A stretch of DNA of 64,000 nucleotides from assembly GCA_002702065.1 (NCBI GenBank), contig NZXX01000009.1, forward strand, positions 310,001 to 374,000, written 5' to 3'. The notes under the pieces were generated by a model. That model did not search any database, was not told where the DNA came from, and saw only the letters and a list, made by a program, of their open reading frames with translations. The translations under genes were made by a program, and so were the position numbers. Below, one piece after another: positions 54,425-63,472 of this stretch; position 1 is the stretch's first letter; every line of letters begins with the position of its first letter. The DNA is from Anaerolineaceae bacterium (GTDB taxonomy: Bacteria; Chloroflexota; Anaerolineae; Aggregatilineales; Phototrophicaceae).

Positions 54425-55807
54425 TCAGGCCTTCGGCACGGCAACGCGCATCGCATCGGCCACGTTGTGCACCGTCACCAGCTCGATACCCGGCGGAATA
54501 TCGTCCGGCTTGCGGCGCATGCGCGGCAGCAGCGCCCGTTTGAAGCCAATCTTGGCCGCTTCGTTCAGTCGCGCGCTGAGCTGTGACACGGTGCGTAACT
54601 CCCCGCTGAGGCCCACCTCACCCAGAATCACGAGGTCAGCCGGGATAGCCGTGTCGTAATAGCTGGAGGCCATCGCCATCGCCATCGCCAGATCGCAGGC
54701 CGGTTCGCTGATCTTCAGGCCGCCGATGACGTTGACAAAGATGTCCTGCTCGTGCAGCTTGAGTCCGACGCGCTTGCTCAGCACGGCGCTGATGAGCAGC
54801 ATGCGGTTGAAGTCAACACCATTAGGCGTGCGGCGTGGATTGCCAAAGCTGGTCGGGCTGGTGAGGGCCTGCAATTCGACCAGCAGCGGGCGTGTGCCTT
54901 CCATGGTGACAACGATAGACGACCCCGGCGCATTAATCACGCGCTCCGCCAGAAACGCCTCGCTCGGATTGGAGACTTCGACCATGCCGCGCTGGAGCAT
55001 CTCGAAAACACCGACTTCACTGGTCGCGCCAAAACGATTCTTGACGCTGCGCAGCAACCGGAATGACTGGAACTGATCGCCTTCGAGGTACAGCACCGTA
55101 TCGACGATGTGTTCCAGCACCCGCGGCCCGGCAATGCTGCCTTCTTTGGTGACATGACCGATCAGAAAAACGCTCATGCCGCTGGATTTGGCGAGGCCCT
55201 GCAACCGGCTGGCACACTCGCGTACCTGAGTCACGCTACCGGGTGAAGACTCGATTTCATCCATATAGACTGTCTGAATAGAGTCGATCACCAGAATCGT
55301 CGGGCTGATCTCCTGCACATGCTCGAAGATGCTGCCGAGGTTGGTTTCCGTCAGCAGGTAGAGATTCTCGGCTTCCAGCCCCAGCCGGTCCGCCCGCATC
55401 TTGATCTGCCGGGTCGATTCTTCACCGCTGACGTAGAGCACATTGCCCAGTTGTTCCGCCAGCATGGCACATAGCTGCACCAGCAACGTACTTTTGCCGA
55501 CGCCCGGTTCGCCGCCGATGAGAATGATGCTGCCCGGCACAATGCCACCGCCCAGCACCCGGCTGAATTCCTCCACCGGAACGAACAGACGCTCACCGAC
55601 GTCGCTGCTGATGTCACTCAGGCGCTGGGGGCTGTTGCCCGGTGTAGAGACATTGGCACGCGGGCGGGCGTTGCTGCTGGCGCGGCTGACCTCCTCGATT
55701 TCTTCTTCCATCGTGTTGTATTCGCCACAGTTGGGGCAGCGGCCCATGAAGCGGGGTGTTTGTCGCCCGCAGTTGGTGCAGACATATTTGGTGCGCGTCT
55801 TCGCCAT
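54425..55807 (-). CDS. radA: DNA repair protein RadA (Sms)
   Basis: 460 residues. The N-terminal zinc finger uses Cys10, Cys13, Cys24 and Cys27 (CTNCGRQTPRFMGRCPNCG). The RecA-like ATPase has Walker A GGEPGVGKSTLLVQL (about 98-112) and Walker B ILVIDSIQT, and the RadA-specific KNRFGATSEVGVFEM. The C-terminal Lon-like domain (about 290-460) has DLAMAMAMASSYYD and LGEVGLSGELRTVSQLSARL. RadA is a hexameric helicase that drives branch migration in recombination. It is transcribed alone. Confidence 0.98.
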   Translation of the reverse strand: MAKTRTKYVCTNCGRQTPRFMGRCPNCGEYNTMEEEIEEVSRASSNARPRANVSTPGNSPQRLSDISSDVGERLFVPVEEFSRVLGGGIVPGSIILIGGEPGVGKSTLLVQLCAMLAEQLGNVLYVSGEESTRQIKMRADRLGLEAENLYLLTETNLGSIFEHVQEISPTILVIDSIQTVYMDEIESSPGSVTQVRECASRLQGLAKSSGMSVFLIGHVTKEGSIAGPRVLEHIVDTVLYLEGDQFQSFRLLRSVKNRFGATSEVGVFEMLQRGMVEVSNPSEAFLAERVINAPGSSIVVTMEGTRPLLVELQALTSPTSFGNPRRTPNGVDFNRMLLISAVLSKRVGLKLHEQDIFVNVIGGLKISEPACDLAMAMAMASSYYDTAIPADLVILGEVGLSGELRTVSQLSARLNEAAKIGFKRALLPRMRRKPDDIPPGIELVTVHNVADAMRVAVPKA

Positions 55808-55884
55808 CAGGATTTGCTCTCGGAAAACTGAACGTTTGTGCTACAAAATGATTATAACAGAAAGCAGGTGGATTTTTAAGTTGC

Positions 55885-56856
55885 TCAGCGTCCATTGAGC
55901 GCCAGAGTCAAGCAGTAGTGGAAGAACCAGCGCTGCTGCTGCCAGGCATCGCCACCCGTTTGCCATGCCAGCAGCCCAACTTCCAGATAACGCAGGCCCA
56001 TGTAACGTCCGGCCTCGCGGAAGCGCTCGATGAAGGCGGCAGGCGGAATGGCATAACCCGCGTCCGCCAGAGCATCGCGGTACAGCAGCACACTTTCAAC
56101 CGTGAAGTAATTGACGAGATCGAGGTAGAACGGGCCATAACATGCCTGCTGCCAGTCGATGAAAACCGGCGTGCCATCAGCCAGCAAGCGAATATGGTCG
56201 GGATGCAGGTCACAGTTTATCAGCGTGAGCATATCGCCTTCCGCCGTGAACGCGTCCATCAGCGCCAGAAATTGTTCCAGCGCCTGCGTCAACCGGGCAC
56301 TGTATGCCCCAAACTCCGCAAAAAAGGCGTTGTCCCGCAGGCAGCGTTCCCACTGGGTCTGGGTTGCCCGCAGGTAAAGCTCATCCATTGTGTTGTCGGA
56401 TGCGCGCGGCAGCCAGTCCGGGCAGTGGGTGCGGTTGGCAGCGTGAAGACGTGCCAGCCCCTGGGCAACCTGCGACGTGAGCGGGTGATAGGGATCACTC
56501 ATGATGACGTTCTGGGGCCGGACCTGCGCAAATCCCATACAGATCAACGCGCGTTCATCGTCGCTCAGGTGCGGGATGACAACCGGGGGGACGGCCTGCT
56601 GCTGATCGGCCAGCAGGTGATAAACATGCTGTTCCAGCGGCGTCGCATTTTTGGTGACAACCGGTGTGGTGACCGCCGATTGCCCGGCAACGTCATAGGT
56701 CACGTCGTAGACTCGCACTTCGCTGCCAGACTGTCCCTGAACGATGTGCGGTGCGGCAGCGATCTGCTGAATCGTCACCGGCTCCCCGGTGATGGCCTGG
56801 ATCAGCTGCGTGAACGGGTCGATCAAGCGGGTCAGTAATTCGTCGCTGGTTAGCAT
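55885..56856 (-). CDS. Aminoglycoside-phosphotransferase-like kinase
   Basis: 323 residues from the ATG at 56856. The kinase-like APH fold shows QGQSGSEVRVYDVTYD in the nucleotide loop, TPVVTKNA for the ATP-site lysine strand and a helical lobe. The catalytic loop LINCDLHPDHIRLLADG and FIDWQQACYGPFYLDLVNYF follow. The Brenner motif HxDxxxxN is altered: the His is Asn and the Asn is His, while the catalytic Asp216 and the metal-site Asp of FIDW are kept. It may phosphorylate a small molecule or be weakly active. No resistance function should be assumed. Confidence 0.8.
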   Translation of the reverse strand: MLTSDELLTRLIDPFTQLIQAITGEPVTIQQIAAAPHIVQGQSGSEVRVYDVTYDVAGQSAVTTPVVTKNATPLEQHVYHLLADQQQAVPPVVIPHLSDDERALICMGFAQVRPQNVIMSDPYHPLTSQVAQGLARLHAANRTHCPDWLPRASDNTMDELYLRATQTQWERCLRDNAFFAEFGAYSARLTQALEQFLALMDAFTAEGDMLTLINCDLHPDHIRLLADGTPVFIDWQQACYGPFYLDLVNYFTVESVLLYRDALADAGYAIPPAAFIERFREAGRYMGLRYLEVGLLAWQTGGDAWQQQRWFFHYCLTLALNGR

Positions 56857-56937
56857 AATGAGCAATCCAGATCAGCAGACATCAGAGCTGCCTGTCGTTC
56901 ATACTCCAAAAAAGAATTCTGTTTAACCAAAGCTGTT

Positions 56938-58665
56938 CTAATTTTCATGCACACTCGCAATGATGTATTCCAGGGTAAGAAAGTGAACGCCAAAAAGCCA
57001 CATTTTATGTTCAGCATGTAAGTTCCCTGTTGGGGTATCTGGCTGATAAACTCGAATCGTTTCATTGATAGGCAGACGAATGGCAAGCACACGGCTGGAA
57101 AAATAAACGCCCTGATCTCCGTGCCGAGTGCTATAACTCGTTAGCAGTACCCCACCATCACTTACCTTCGACATTTCCAGGCGAAGAATGCTGGTGAGGT
57201 TGCCCAAAGGCAAGGGGAAAGCAATGTTCATATACTGGTTTTGATTGTGCCAATGTGACGCATAGGCAGCAACATATACGGCTTGCCCAATATCGGTATA
57301 AACGCGAACCCACCCTCTCACCCGATCTCGTCCATCCAGCGCATCTTTTAACGGAATGATGGTGCTTGAAATACGGGACTCATCAGTATCAGGGTGAGTC
57401 GGGAAATTCATCTGTTCGATGCGTTTACTGACTTGCTTGTACAGCCGGCCAAGAATCCCAAAATATGGCTGCCAGTGAGGGTAAACCATTAACTCGTGAG
57501 CGGCGGTGTTTTCATAAAATTCAGTGATGGCAGGCAATATATTCTTGGGGTCAAAGTCATCTCGTTCATAATCCTGCAAGCGATCTATAATTCCGGTCAC
57601 GGCAGCTGATGATTCAGGTTCGATGGCCCCAATACGTTGAAAGAAGTCCGGACCGATGTGCCAGCGCCAGGGAAGTTGACTAAACGGAATTCCGGGAAGG
57701 GTGCTTTTTGTCTCTGGATTGGCAATATTCCAGGCGAGTAAACCGCAAAATGTAAAGCCAATTGCGTTCAGCCAACCATGCCACTGCACCATCACTAAAA
57801 GTGATAGAGTCCACCAGTTTGTCAGTCGTCCTATAGAATAAGCTAGTGCAAACCCCATTGATGTAAGCAGTGCTGTACTGGACACCCCCAACAAAGTGAG
57901 AACAGTACGTTGTTTAGGCACCCCGTTGAAAACGTATAGTAGGGTCAGCACCAAAAAACTACTGGCTAAAACCACTACAGAACCAGTCTCGACCCACAGC
58001 AGGCCCAAGAATTGACTTGTGGAAATACCAATCGCAACCAGAAGAGGGCTAATCACTGCAAGCCAGGCGACGCGGCGATAAATACCCCATACATGTGTGT
58101 TAAACAATTGGCGTCCAACCATACCAATAATGATCAGCGCCCCCAGACTAATAAATGTAAAATGTACAGCCGTCAACAAAACAAATGCTGGATCAAATGT
58201 AAGCAACGCAATACCTGCACGATATGCAACAAACCAGAACCCACTTATCGAGACATACAGCAGTCCAACATCAACACATATTTCTTCGATAGCCGGAAAA
58301 GGGCGTGCCAGCAAGCGTTTCAAACCAATAAGCGCAAGTAACACGGTTTGCACTTGCCAAACAGCGGCAAACCCCGCAGCAGTTACGCCAGTATCCAGCA
58401 ACAAGGCTATTCCCGCAGCTATGGTTGTAAAGGGTTGGAAGCGAATTACAACCCGATAAAGCCGTGAAATTTGTCCGTTTCGATCGGGTTGTAACGCGAG
58501 GCGCAACGCAAGAGGTGTGACGACAGAACATCCAAAAAAGAATATTCTTTCAGCATTAGCCAGAAATATGTTTTCATTAAGTTGGATACTCCAGGCAACA
58601 GTCCATATGGCGAACCCCAAAAAGGAACTTACATTTAACCAGCGTCTGGCTGCCTGTATATTCAT
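56938..58665 (-). CDS. YndJ-like polytopic membrane protein
   Basis: 575 residues. About ten membrane spans fill residues 15-315, and the VMVQWHGWLNAIGFTFCGLL segment is the best match to YndJ-type proteins. The remaining 260 residues are a cytoplasmic or extracellular beta-rich part with GWVRVYTDIGQAVYVAAYAS and a FGVHFLTLEYII end. The coding sequence is visibly A/T-richer than the flanks: 25 G/C of 60 by hand at 58081-58140. This suggests acquisition by transfer. It stands alone. The family has no known function. Confidence 0.65.
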   Translation of the reverse strand: MNIQAARRWLNVSSFLGFAIWTVAWSIQLNENIFLANAERIFFFGCSVVTPLALRLALQPDRNGQISRLYRVVIRFQPFTTIAAGIALLLDTGVTAAGFAAVWQVQTVLLALIGLKRLLARPFPAIEEICVDVGLLYVSISGFWFVAYRAGIALLTFDPAFVLLTAVHFTFISLGALIIIGMVGRQLFNTHVWGIYRRVAWLAVISPLLVAIGISTSQFLGLLWVETGSVVVLASSFLVLTLLYVFNGVPKQRTVLTLLGVSSTALLTSMGFALAYSIGRLTNWWTLSLLVMVQWHGWLNAIGFTFCGLLAWNIANPETKSTLPGIPFSQLPWRWHIGPDFFQRIGAIEPESSAAVTGIIDRLQDYERDDFDPKNILPAITEFYENTAAHELMVYPHWQPYFGILGRLYKQVSKRIEQMNFPTHPDTDESRISSTIIPLKDALDGRDRVRGWVRVYTDIGQAVYVAAYASHWHNQNQYMNIAFPLPLGNLTSILRLEMSKVSDGGVLLTSYSTRHGDQGVYFSSRVLAIRLPINETIRVYQPDTPTGNLHAEHKMWLFGVHFLTLEYIIASVHEN

Positions 58666-58806
58666 GGACCTGTAGCCTTAACGGTCATAGGCTGAATGCA
58701 GCGATGGGGTGATGATTGAACATCAATCCCCATCGAATCTACCACACGAAATTTTTGCGTCACCGAAGCAGCGGAAACACTCCGGTGGCAGCAATGTACA
58801 GAGGTG

Positions 58807-59745
58807 TCAGTGCAGATCGCGGATATCGGCGACGATCTGCTCGATCTGCTGCGTGATTTCCGGCGGCACACGGGGGTTGAACGGCCCGCCACTACCGCCC
58901 ACAACATCCTCAAAGCCGGACAGGTTGATGGCCTCCATGACCGCCGCGTAATTGTAGGCGCGCCCGTTGACGAAGCGGATGTCCTCCAGCGGGTCGACGC
59001 GGGCTTCCATCTCACGCGCTGCCGCATAATCGCCGCGCCGCTGGGCGTTGTTGATGGCGTCCGACGCTTTGGCGACAAACACATTGATGCCGGACGTGTG
59101 CCCTTTGGCACCGAGTTCCGCCGCTGCGGTTGACCGGTCGCCGATGCCCCAGATGACGATCTTGTCATCGCCCAGTGCATCCACAAACGGGGTGACATCG
59201 GGAACTTCCGTGCCGATTTTGACGCCGATAAAGTGCGGCGAGTCCTTGATGAGCTGGATAATGCAATCCCGGTCACGCGGGCTGCGATAGTAATAAAGGA
59301 ACCGGGCGCCATACTGGCTGCCGTAAACATCGGCAAATTCCAGCAGATGCGTATACAGGCCTTCCGGGCTGTAGGTGCCGGTCAGCGGCATGATGAGGTA
59401 CACATCGGGCGGGCGGTTCAGGCTGGAAAAAGCCGCGATCAGATCACCGGCTGCGCTGATCGGGTTCGGCACCAGTGCCGCCATCAGCACACCCTCGTTG
59501 CCCATCTCCTGCCCGGCAATGTCAATCAGCCGTACCTGATCCTCCAGCGACACATGATGAATCAGGCTGGTTCCGGCCAGCGAGATCACACGCGGTCGAT
59601 TGTCCGAAAGCTGATTGTTGTTCATTAAGTAGGCGATGTTTTTACGGTGGCCCGCAAAGTCAATTGCCGCGCCGTTGAACGGAATCAGCGGAATGCTGAT
59701 GACCGAGTCCAGCGCATCCAGTAACGTATTTGTATCAATCGTCAT
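58807..59745 (-). CDS. Dihydrodipicolinate-synthase-family aldolase
   Basis: 312 residues from the ATG at 59745, with AAGGGGA before it. The barrel begins SVISIPLIPFNGAAIDFAGH. The GTTGE-like turn is ISLAGTSLIHHVSLEDQ, the catalytic Tyr region is ARFLYYYRSPRD, and the Schiff-base lysine lies in HFIGVKIGTE. It ends the three-gene set with a TIM-barrel isomerase and a Gfo/Idh/MocA dehydrogenase, a combination seen in catabolism of oxidised or dehydrated sugars. The substrate is not defined. It differs in sequence from the copy at 33959. Confidence 0.87.
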   Translation of the reverse strand: MTIDTNTLLDALDSVISIPLIPFNGAAIDFAGHRKNIAYLMNNNQLSDNRPRVISLAGTSLIHHVSLEDQVRLIDIAGQEMGNEGVLMAALVPNPISAAGDLIAAFSSLNRPPDVYLIMPLTGTYSPEGLYTHLLEFADVYGSQYGARFLYYYRSPRDRDCIIQLIKDSPHFIGVKIGTEVPDVTPFVDALGDDKIVIWGIGDRSTAAAELGAKGHTSGINVFVAKASDAINNAQRRGDYAAAREMEARVDPLEDIRFVNGRAYNYAAVMEAINLSGFEDVVGGSGGPFNPRVPPEITQQIEQIVADIRDLH

Positions 59746-59838
59746 GATCGTCCCCTTTTCAATCAATGCCTGTACGTCTGCCCATCTGTTGCCCGCAGAT
59801 GACCCGGCAGACATCATGATTATAACAACTCGACTGCA

Positions 59839-60945
59839 CTAGACTTTCATGGCCGTCGATTTTGACATTTCGCGCACTTCATCGGCAGTCACTTCGCGCC
59901 CGACCTGTTCCGACAGAAAGATGCCTTCGGAAATGAGCATGGTGTTGAGGGCCAGCGCCGCCGTCGGCAGCAGCTCGACCCGCCCCTGAAGCGCAGCCAC
60001 CCAGTGATGCTGCGGGCTGTCGTAGGCGTCGGCGTTGTCGCGCAGTTGGTGCGTGCGATAGTTAAAGCGTTCGAGATCAAACGAGCCACTCAGCGCCAAG
60101 TCGTCGGCAATATTGCAAAAATAGCCGAACGGGTTCAGCCGCACACCGCCCGCCGAACCGACCACATACGACCCTTCAAAGGCGTCCAGATGAATGGCCC
60201 AGGCTTCGATGATGTCAAGCGCGATATTCCCGGCCATCCGAATAAACCCTGCGCCCAGTTCCTCGACATTGTAACCGCTGATGGCTCTGCGCCGCCCGTC
60301 CATCTCGGTTTCCTGATACGTCTTGCCCGTAATCGTCAGCACATCGGGGTTGCCCAGCAGATACAACATGCGCGCGATGTGATAGACGCCCATATCGTAC
60401 AATGCGCCGCCGCTGGCGTGTTCCTTCTGGACAAAAAACTGGCTGCCATAGCCATCGACATAGGGCCGCCCCCGCCGCCGGTAGCCGGTGGAACGGGCGA
60501 AATAGATATTGCCCAGCTTGCCCGCGTCGATCAGCGCCCGCGCCGCTTTGGTTTCATCGCTGAACAGCGAGGTCAGTTGAATGCTGAGTTTCTTGCCGGT
60601 GGCCTGCGCCGTGTTGAACATGGTCTCGGCGTCGCGGTACGAGCCTGCCATCGGCTTTTCGCAGTAGACATGCTTGCCTGCTTCCAGCGAAGCGACCGTT
60701 ACCGGCATGTGCAGGTTGTTGTGCAACGCCACATCAACGGCGTCGATGTCGTCCCGGCGCAGCAGGTCGGCAAAACGCGTATAAACATCCGGGATCCCGT
60801 GCGCCGCCGCGACCCGCTCCGCTTCCATCTCGTTCACATCAGCTACGGCCACGATCTGAGCCTGGTCGATCTTCCGGTAATTATCCAGATGATGTTTGCC
60901 AATCTGCCCGACGCCAATGACGCCGATGCGTACCTTGTCTGCCAT
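59839..60945 (-). CDS. Gfo/Idh/MocA-family NAD(P)-dependent oxidoreductase
   Basis: 368 residues from the ATG at 60945. The Rossmann site is IGVIGVGQIGKHHLDNYRKI. The hallmark EKP is in GKHVYCEKPMAGSYRDA, and the catalytic His-type region is in the DMGVYHIARMLYLLGNPD helix. The C-terminal part is the usual open beta sheet. These enzymes oxidise sugars or inositols at a ring hydroxyl. It sits between a TIM-barrel isomerase gene and a DHDPS-family gene on the same strand, so the set probably forms one pathway. Confidence 0.92.
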   Translation of the reverse strand: MADKVRIGVIGVGQIGKHHLDNYRKIDQAQIVAVADVNEMEAERVAAAHGIPDVYTRFADLLRRDDIDAVDVALHNNLHMPVTVASLEAGKHVYCEKPMAGSYRDAETMFNTAQATGKKLSIQLTSLFSDETKAARALIDAGKLGNIYFARSTGYRRRGRPYVDGYGSQFFVQKEHASGGALYDMGVYHIARMLYLLGNPDVLTITGKTYQETEMDGRRRAISGYNVEELGAGFIRMAGNIALDIIEAWAIHLDAFEGSYVVGSAGGVRLNPFGYFCNIADDLALSGSFDLERFNYRTHQLRDNADAYDSPQHHWVAALQGRVELLPTAALALNTMLISEGIFLSEQVGREVTADEVREMSKSTAMKV

Positions 60946-60980
60946 ATTGAATAATCTCCAGCCACAGAAAAAGAAATAAT

Positions 60981-61007
60981 TAACGCAAAGACACAAAGAT
61001 CGCAAAG
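60981..61007. repeat. Half-copy of the CAAAG heptad repeat
   Basis: TAACGCAAAGACACAAAGAT followed by CGCAAAG repeats the arm of the 75-base element at 24886-24960. It lies in the 115-base gap between the isomerase and dehydrogenase genes, where no second arm is seen. Confidence 0.6.
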
Positions 61008-61060
61008 GAAGAGAGCCTGAAATGGACTGATCCGCCGCACACGTGGCACGACTTCAGATG

Positions 61061-61903
61061 TTACGTACCGTCTGTGAGCAATCGTTCGATCAGGGCCGCC
61101 GTTTGCCGGATCGCGCCGTATTCGTCGCCATCGCGCGGCACACTTTCGATGCCCCAGACGCCACCATAGCCGCTGTCGTCCAGCAACCGCACCACCCGCG
61201 CCACGTCGACGGTCGGGTCGTTGCCCTGTTCGTCAAAGGCAAACGTCTTGATATGCACCGACCGCGCATAAGGCGCGCACATTTCCCATGCCTGCTGCTG
61301 CAATCCGTCTGCCCAGTTATGACTGTCGAACAACAGACCCAGCCCCTCTACGGCATCCAGCAGCCGGATAACGTTCGCCGGGTAGCGCGTCGGCCCCCAG
61401 TGATTTTCGACCAACACCTCGATGCCTTTGTCCGCTGCCCGCTGAATCAGATCACGGTAACCCGCGACGATAATCGCCAGCACATCATCGGGCATAGCGT
61501 CCGGCCCGCCTGCGTCGATGCGGACCTGCTGTGCCCCCAGCTTTTCCGCCACATCCAGCCAGCGATAGGCCGATTCCCGGTTGGCCTGCCGTTGTTGCGC
61601 GTCCGGCTCGTAAACGTGAGCGCCATCCACCGCCAGACAACCAAACGACAACCCGGCAGCGTCGGCAGCGGCTTTCACACGGGCCAGGTGCGCGTCATCA
61701 GCCGGGATAAACTTCGCGTCGCGCGGGTTATGCCCGCCATGCAGGACGGCGTCGCCATCTTTATGGGCGGTCAAGTGCGCGTTCCAGGGGTCGAGCTGCG
61801 CCGCGCCCAGCGCCCTCGAATCCGCAATATAGCCAAAAATATCCTGTTTACCAGCGGCCAGTGTCCGGTGAAAGCTGAATGATGCGATACTGAATTTCAA
61901 CAT
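61061..61903 (-). CDS. Sugar phosphate isomerase/epimerase (TIM-barrel, xylose-isomerase-like)
   Basis: 280 residues. It starts FSIASFSFHRTLAAGKQDIF and has LDPWNAHLT in strand 2, VRIDAGGPDAM, LVENHWGPTRYPANVIRLLD (metal-site Glu and neighbours), LGLLFDSHNWADG (metal-site Asp and His), and ARSVHIKTFAFDEQG then GIESVP near the end. These fit the IolE/hydroxypyruvate isomerase branch (AP endonuclease 2-like). It is the first gene of the three-gene unit. Confidence 0.9.
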   Translation of the reverse strand: MLKFSIASFSFHRTLAAGKQDIFGYIADSRALGAAQLDPWNAHLTAHKDGDAVLHGGHNPRDAKFIPADDAHLARVKAAADAAGLSFGCLAVDGAHVYEPDAQQRQANRESAYRWLDVAEKLGAQQVRIDAGGPDAMPDDVLAIIVAGYRDLIQRAADKGIEVLVENHWGPTRYPANVIRLLDAVEGLGLLFDSHNWADGLQQQAWEMCAPYARSVHIKTFAFDEQGNDPTVDVARVVRLLDDSGYGGVWGIESVPRDGDEYGAIRQTAALIERLLTDGT

Positions 61904-62093
61904 ACAGTTCTTTGCTTCCGGTGCATGTATTCACACTCATTTTAGAACGGGTATAAGATCAACGCGATTGTACCGCAGGCGATCGAATAGGCCACCTGAC
62001 CCACACCCGACCCACCTGCCTGAACTTCCCGCGCCTGAAAAGCTGTGCTATAGTGCCCCCTTTGAACGAATTGGATCGTATACGAGGATAACG

Positions 62094-63269
62094 ATGCGCG
62101 TATTACGTTCAACCCTGATTGTTCTGGTCCTGCTGATGCTGGTCGGGCTGGTGACGGCGCAGCAGACCACACCAGCGGTACCCGGTGAGTGGGTCGCCTT
62201 TCCCGTCACAGCAACCCCCGGCCCGGATGACCCGCGTCTGGCCATCTGCACCGCGCCGACGCTGGATGGCTTTGTCCCTTACGTGGTGCGCCCCGGTGAC
62301 CGGCTGGCGGATTTGCTCACGGGCACGCCGACCATCACGGTGACGCAGCTGGCGGCACTCAACTGCATTGATGACCCCGGCGCGCTGCCGGTTGGGTCGG
62401 TGATCTGGCTGCCAGAGAACAGCAACCTGCCCATCGAAGCAGATGATGAACCAGAAGCCGAAACCGAAAGCACCGAGGAACCACAGGCCGATGCCGAGGC
62501 TACGGAATTGCCAGCCGCAGATGAGGCTGACTCAACGGAAGCCTCGATCAGCCGGTTTGAAGCCAGCGAGGAAACCGTCCAGAATCAGGGCAATGTCACC
62601 TTCGAGTGGCAGGCCACGGGCACAGAAGCCTATTTTTACCAGTGCCCACCCGATGAAGACGATGTTTGCGACCGGCCTTCCACCGCAGCACCAGCGCCCT
62701 TAAGCGGGGAAATCACCCTGGGAAATTTTAAGTATGCCGGGCCGCAGCGCTTTCGGCTGGAGGTCGTGGGCGAGAGCGATGAGGATACCGTCACGCGGCA
62801 TGTCACCATTGAAGTCACCTGTTCGCAGGAATGGCTGGGGGCAGTGACAGGCTACGAAGCCTGCCCACAGGACCCGGCTCGCGTACTGTTTGCCGCCTGG
62901 CAGCCATTCGAAGGCGGCGTGATGATCTGGTTTTCGGACACGGAAGAAATCTGGGTGCTGACGAATGAAGACCAGCGGGTCCAGGTCTTCCCGGATACGT
63001 ATAATGAAGGCGAACCAGACCCGCAGTTCGAAGCACCGGAGAATCGTTTCACGCCGGTGCGCGGCTTTGGCCGGGTCTGGCAGGCGCTGGATGGCCCGGA
63101 TGGTCCGCTTGGCTGGGCGCTGTACGACGAAACAGGCTATGACGCCGCCCGACAGCCCGCAGGGTCACGGTCGTACACGACCTATATTCAGGGGCCGGGA
63201 GAAACGGTCTATGCCGTTACGCTGATCCCCCAGATTGACGTCCGGCTGTGGACGCAGGTGGATAGCTAA
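62094..63269 (+). CDS. Secreted LysM-domain surface protein
   Basis: 391 residues from the ATG at 62094, preceded by GAGGATAACG. A signal peptide (1-23) ends LVTAQQ. A LysM domain (about 60-110) has YVVRPGDRLADLLTGTPTIT and LPVGSVIWLPEN. An acidic Glu/Ala-rich linker (about 115-155) follows, then an Ig-like beta segment (ISRFEASEETVQNQGNVTF). A C-terminal module follows, of the same order as in the lipoprotein at 8402: FEGGVMIWFSDTEEIWVL, a VRGFGRVWQAL segment and PLGWALYDE. LysM binds peptidoglycan or chitin-like glycans, so a wall-associated role is likely. Confidence 0.83.
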   Translation: MRVLRSTLIVLVLLMLVGLVTAQQTTPAVPGEWVAFPVTATPGPDDPRLAICTAPTLDGFVPYVVRPGDRLADLLTGTPTITVTQLAALNCIDDPGALPVGSVIWLPENSNLPIEADDEPEAETESTEEPQADAEATELPAADEADSTEASISRFEASEETVQNQGNVTFEWQATGTEAYFYQCPPDEDDVCDRPSTAAPAPLSGEITLGNFKYAGPQRFRLEVVGESDEDTVTRHVTIEVTCSQEWLGAVTGYEACPQDPARVLFAAWQPFEGGVMIWFSDTEEIWVLTNEDQRVQVFPDTYNEGEPDPQFEAPENRFTPVRGFGRVWQALDGPDGPLGWALYDETGYDAARQPAGSRSYTTYIQGPGETVYAVTLIPQIDVRLWTQVDS

Positions 63270-63287
63270 CACCAACCTGCAATTTTC

Positions 63288-63343
63288 GTAGGGGCGAGTC
63301 ATGACTCGCCCCTACTGCAAGACGCAGCCCGCTGCGTCCCTAC
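63288..63343. repeat. Tandem palindromic elements, intergenic reference copy
   Basis: The first part (63288-63315) is a perfect 28-base palindrome with ends GTAGGGGCGA and TCGCCCCTAC. The second part has GACGCAGC and GCTGCGTC around two bases and ends CCTAC. It is the intergenic form of the elements found inside asnB and the GT39-like gene, and could also stop transcription after the LysM gene. Confidence 0.9.
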
Positions 63344-63404
63344 ACCAATTATTCAACACCTAACAAACATCCCAACGATGTAAACAAATCCAAACCTTGT
63401 CCTT

Positions 63405-63434
63405 TTGGCGTGCGTTTGGCTTTCCTTGTATGAT
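63405..63434 (+). promoter_or_regulatory. Promoter of the Ser/Thr kinase gene
   Basis: TTGGCG (63405-63410) and TATGAT (63429-63434) are spaced by 18 bases and lie 38 bases before the kinase ATG. Confidence 0.5.
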
Positions 63435-63472
63435 GGAACTGAGTTCTCAACAGGGGTGGCGAACGCAAATTT

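Noticed and set aside
55885..56856. Aminoglycoside resistance gene
   Set aside because: The APH fold is broad; the catalytic loop is altered and nothing points to an antibiotic substrate.
63288..63343. CRISPR repeat
   Set aside because: Only one intergenic site with two different hairpins and no regular spacers; other copies are far away inside genes.
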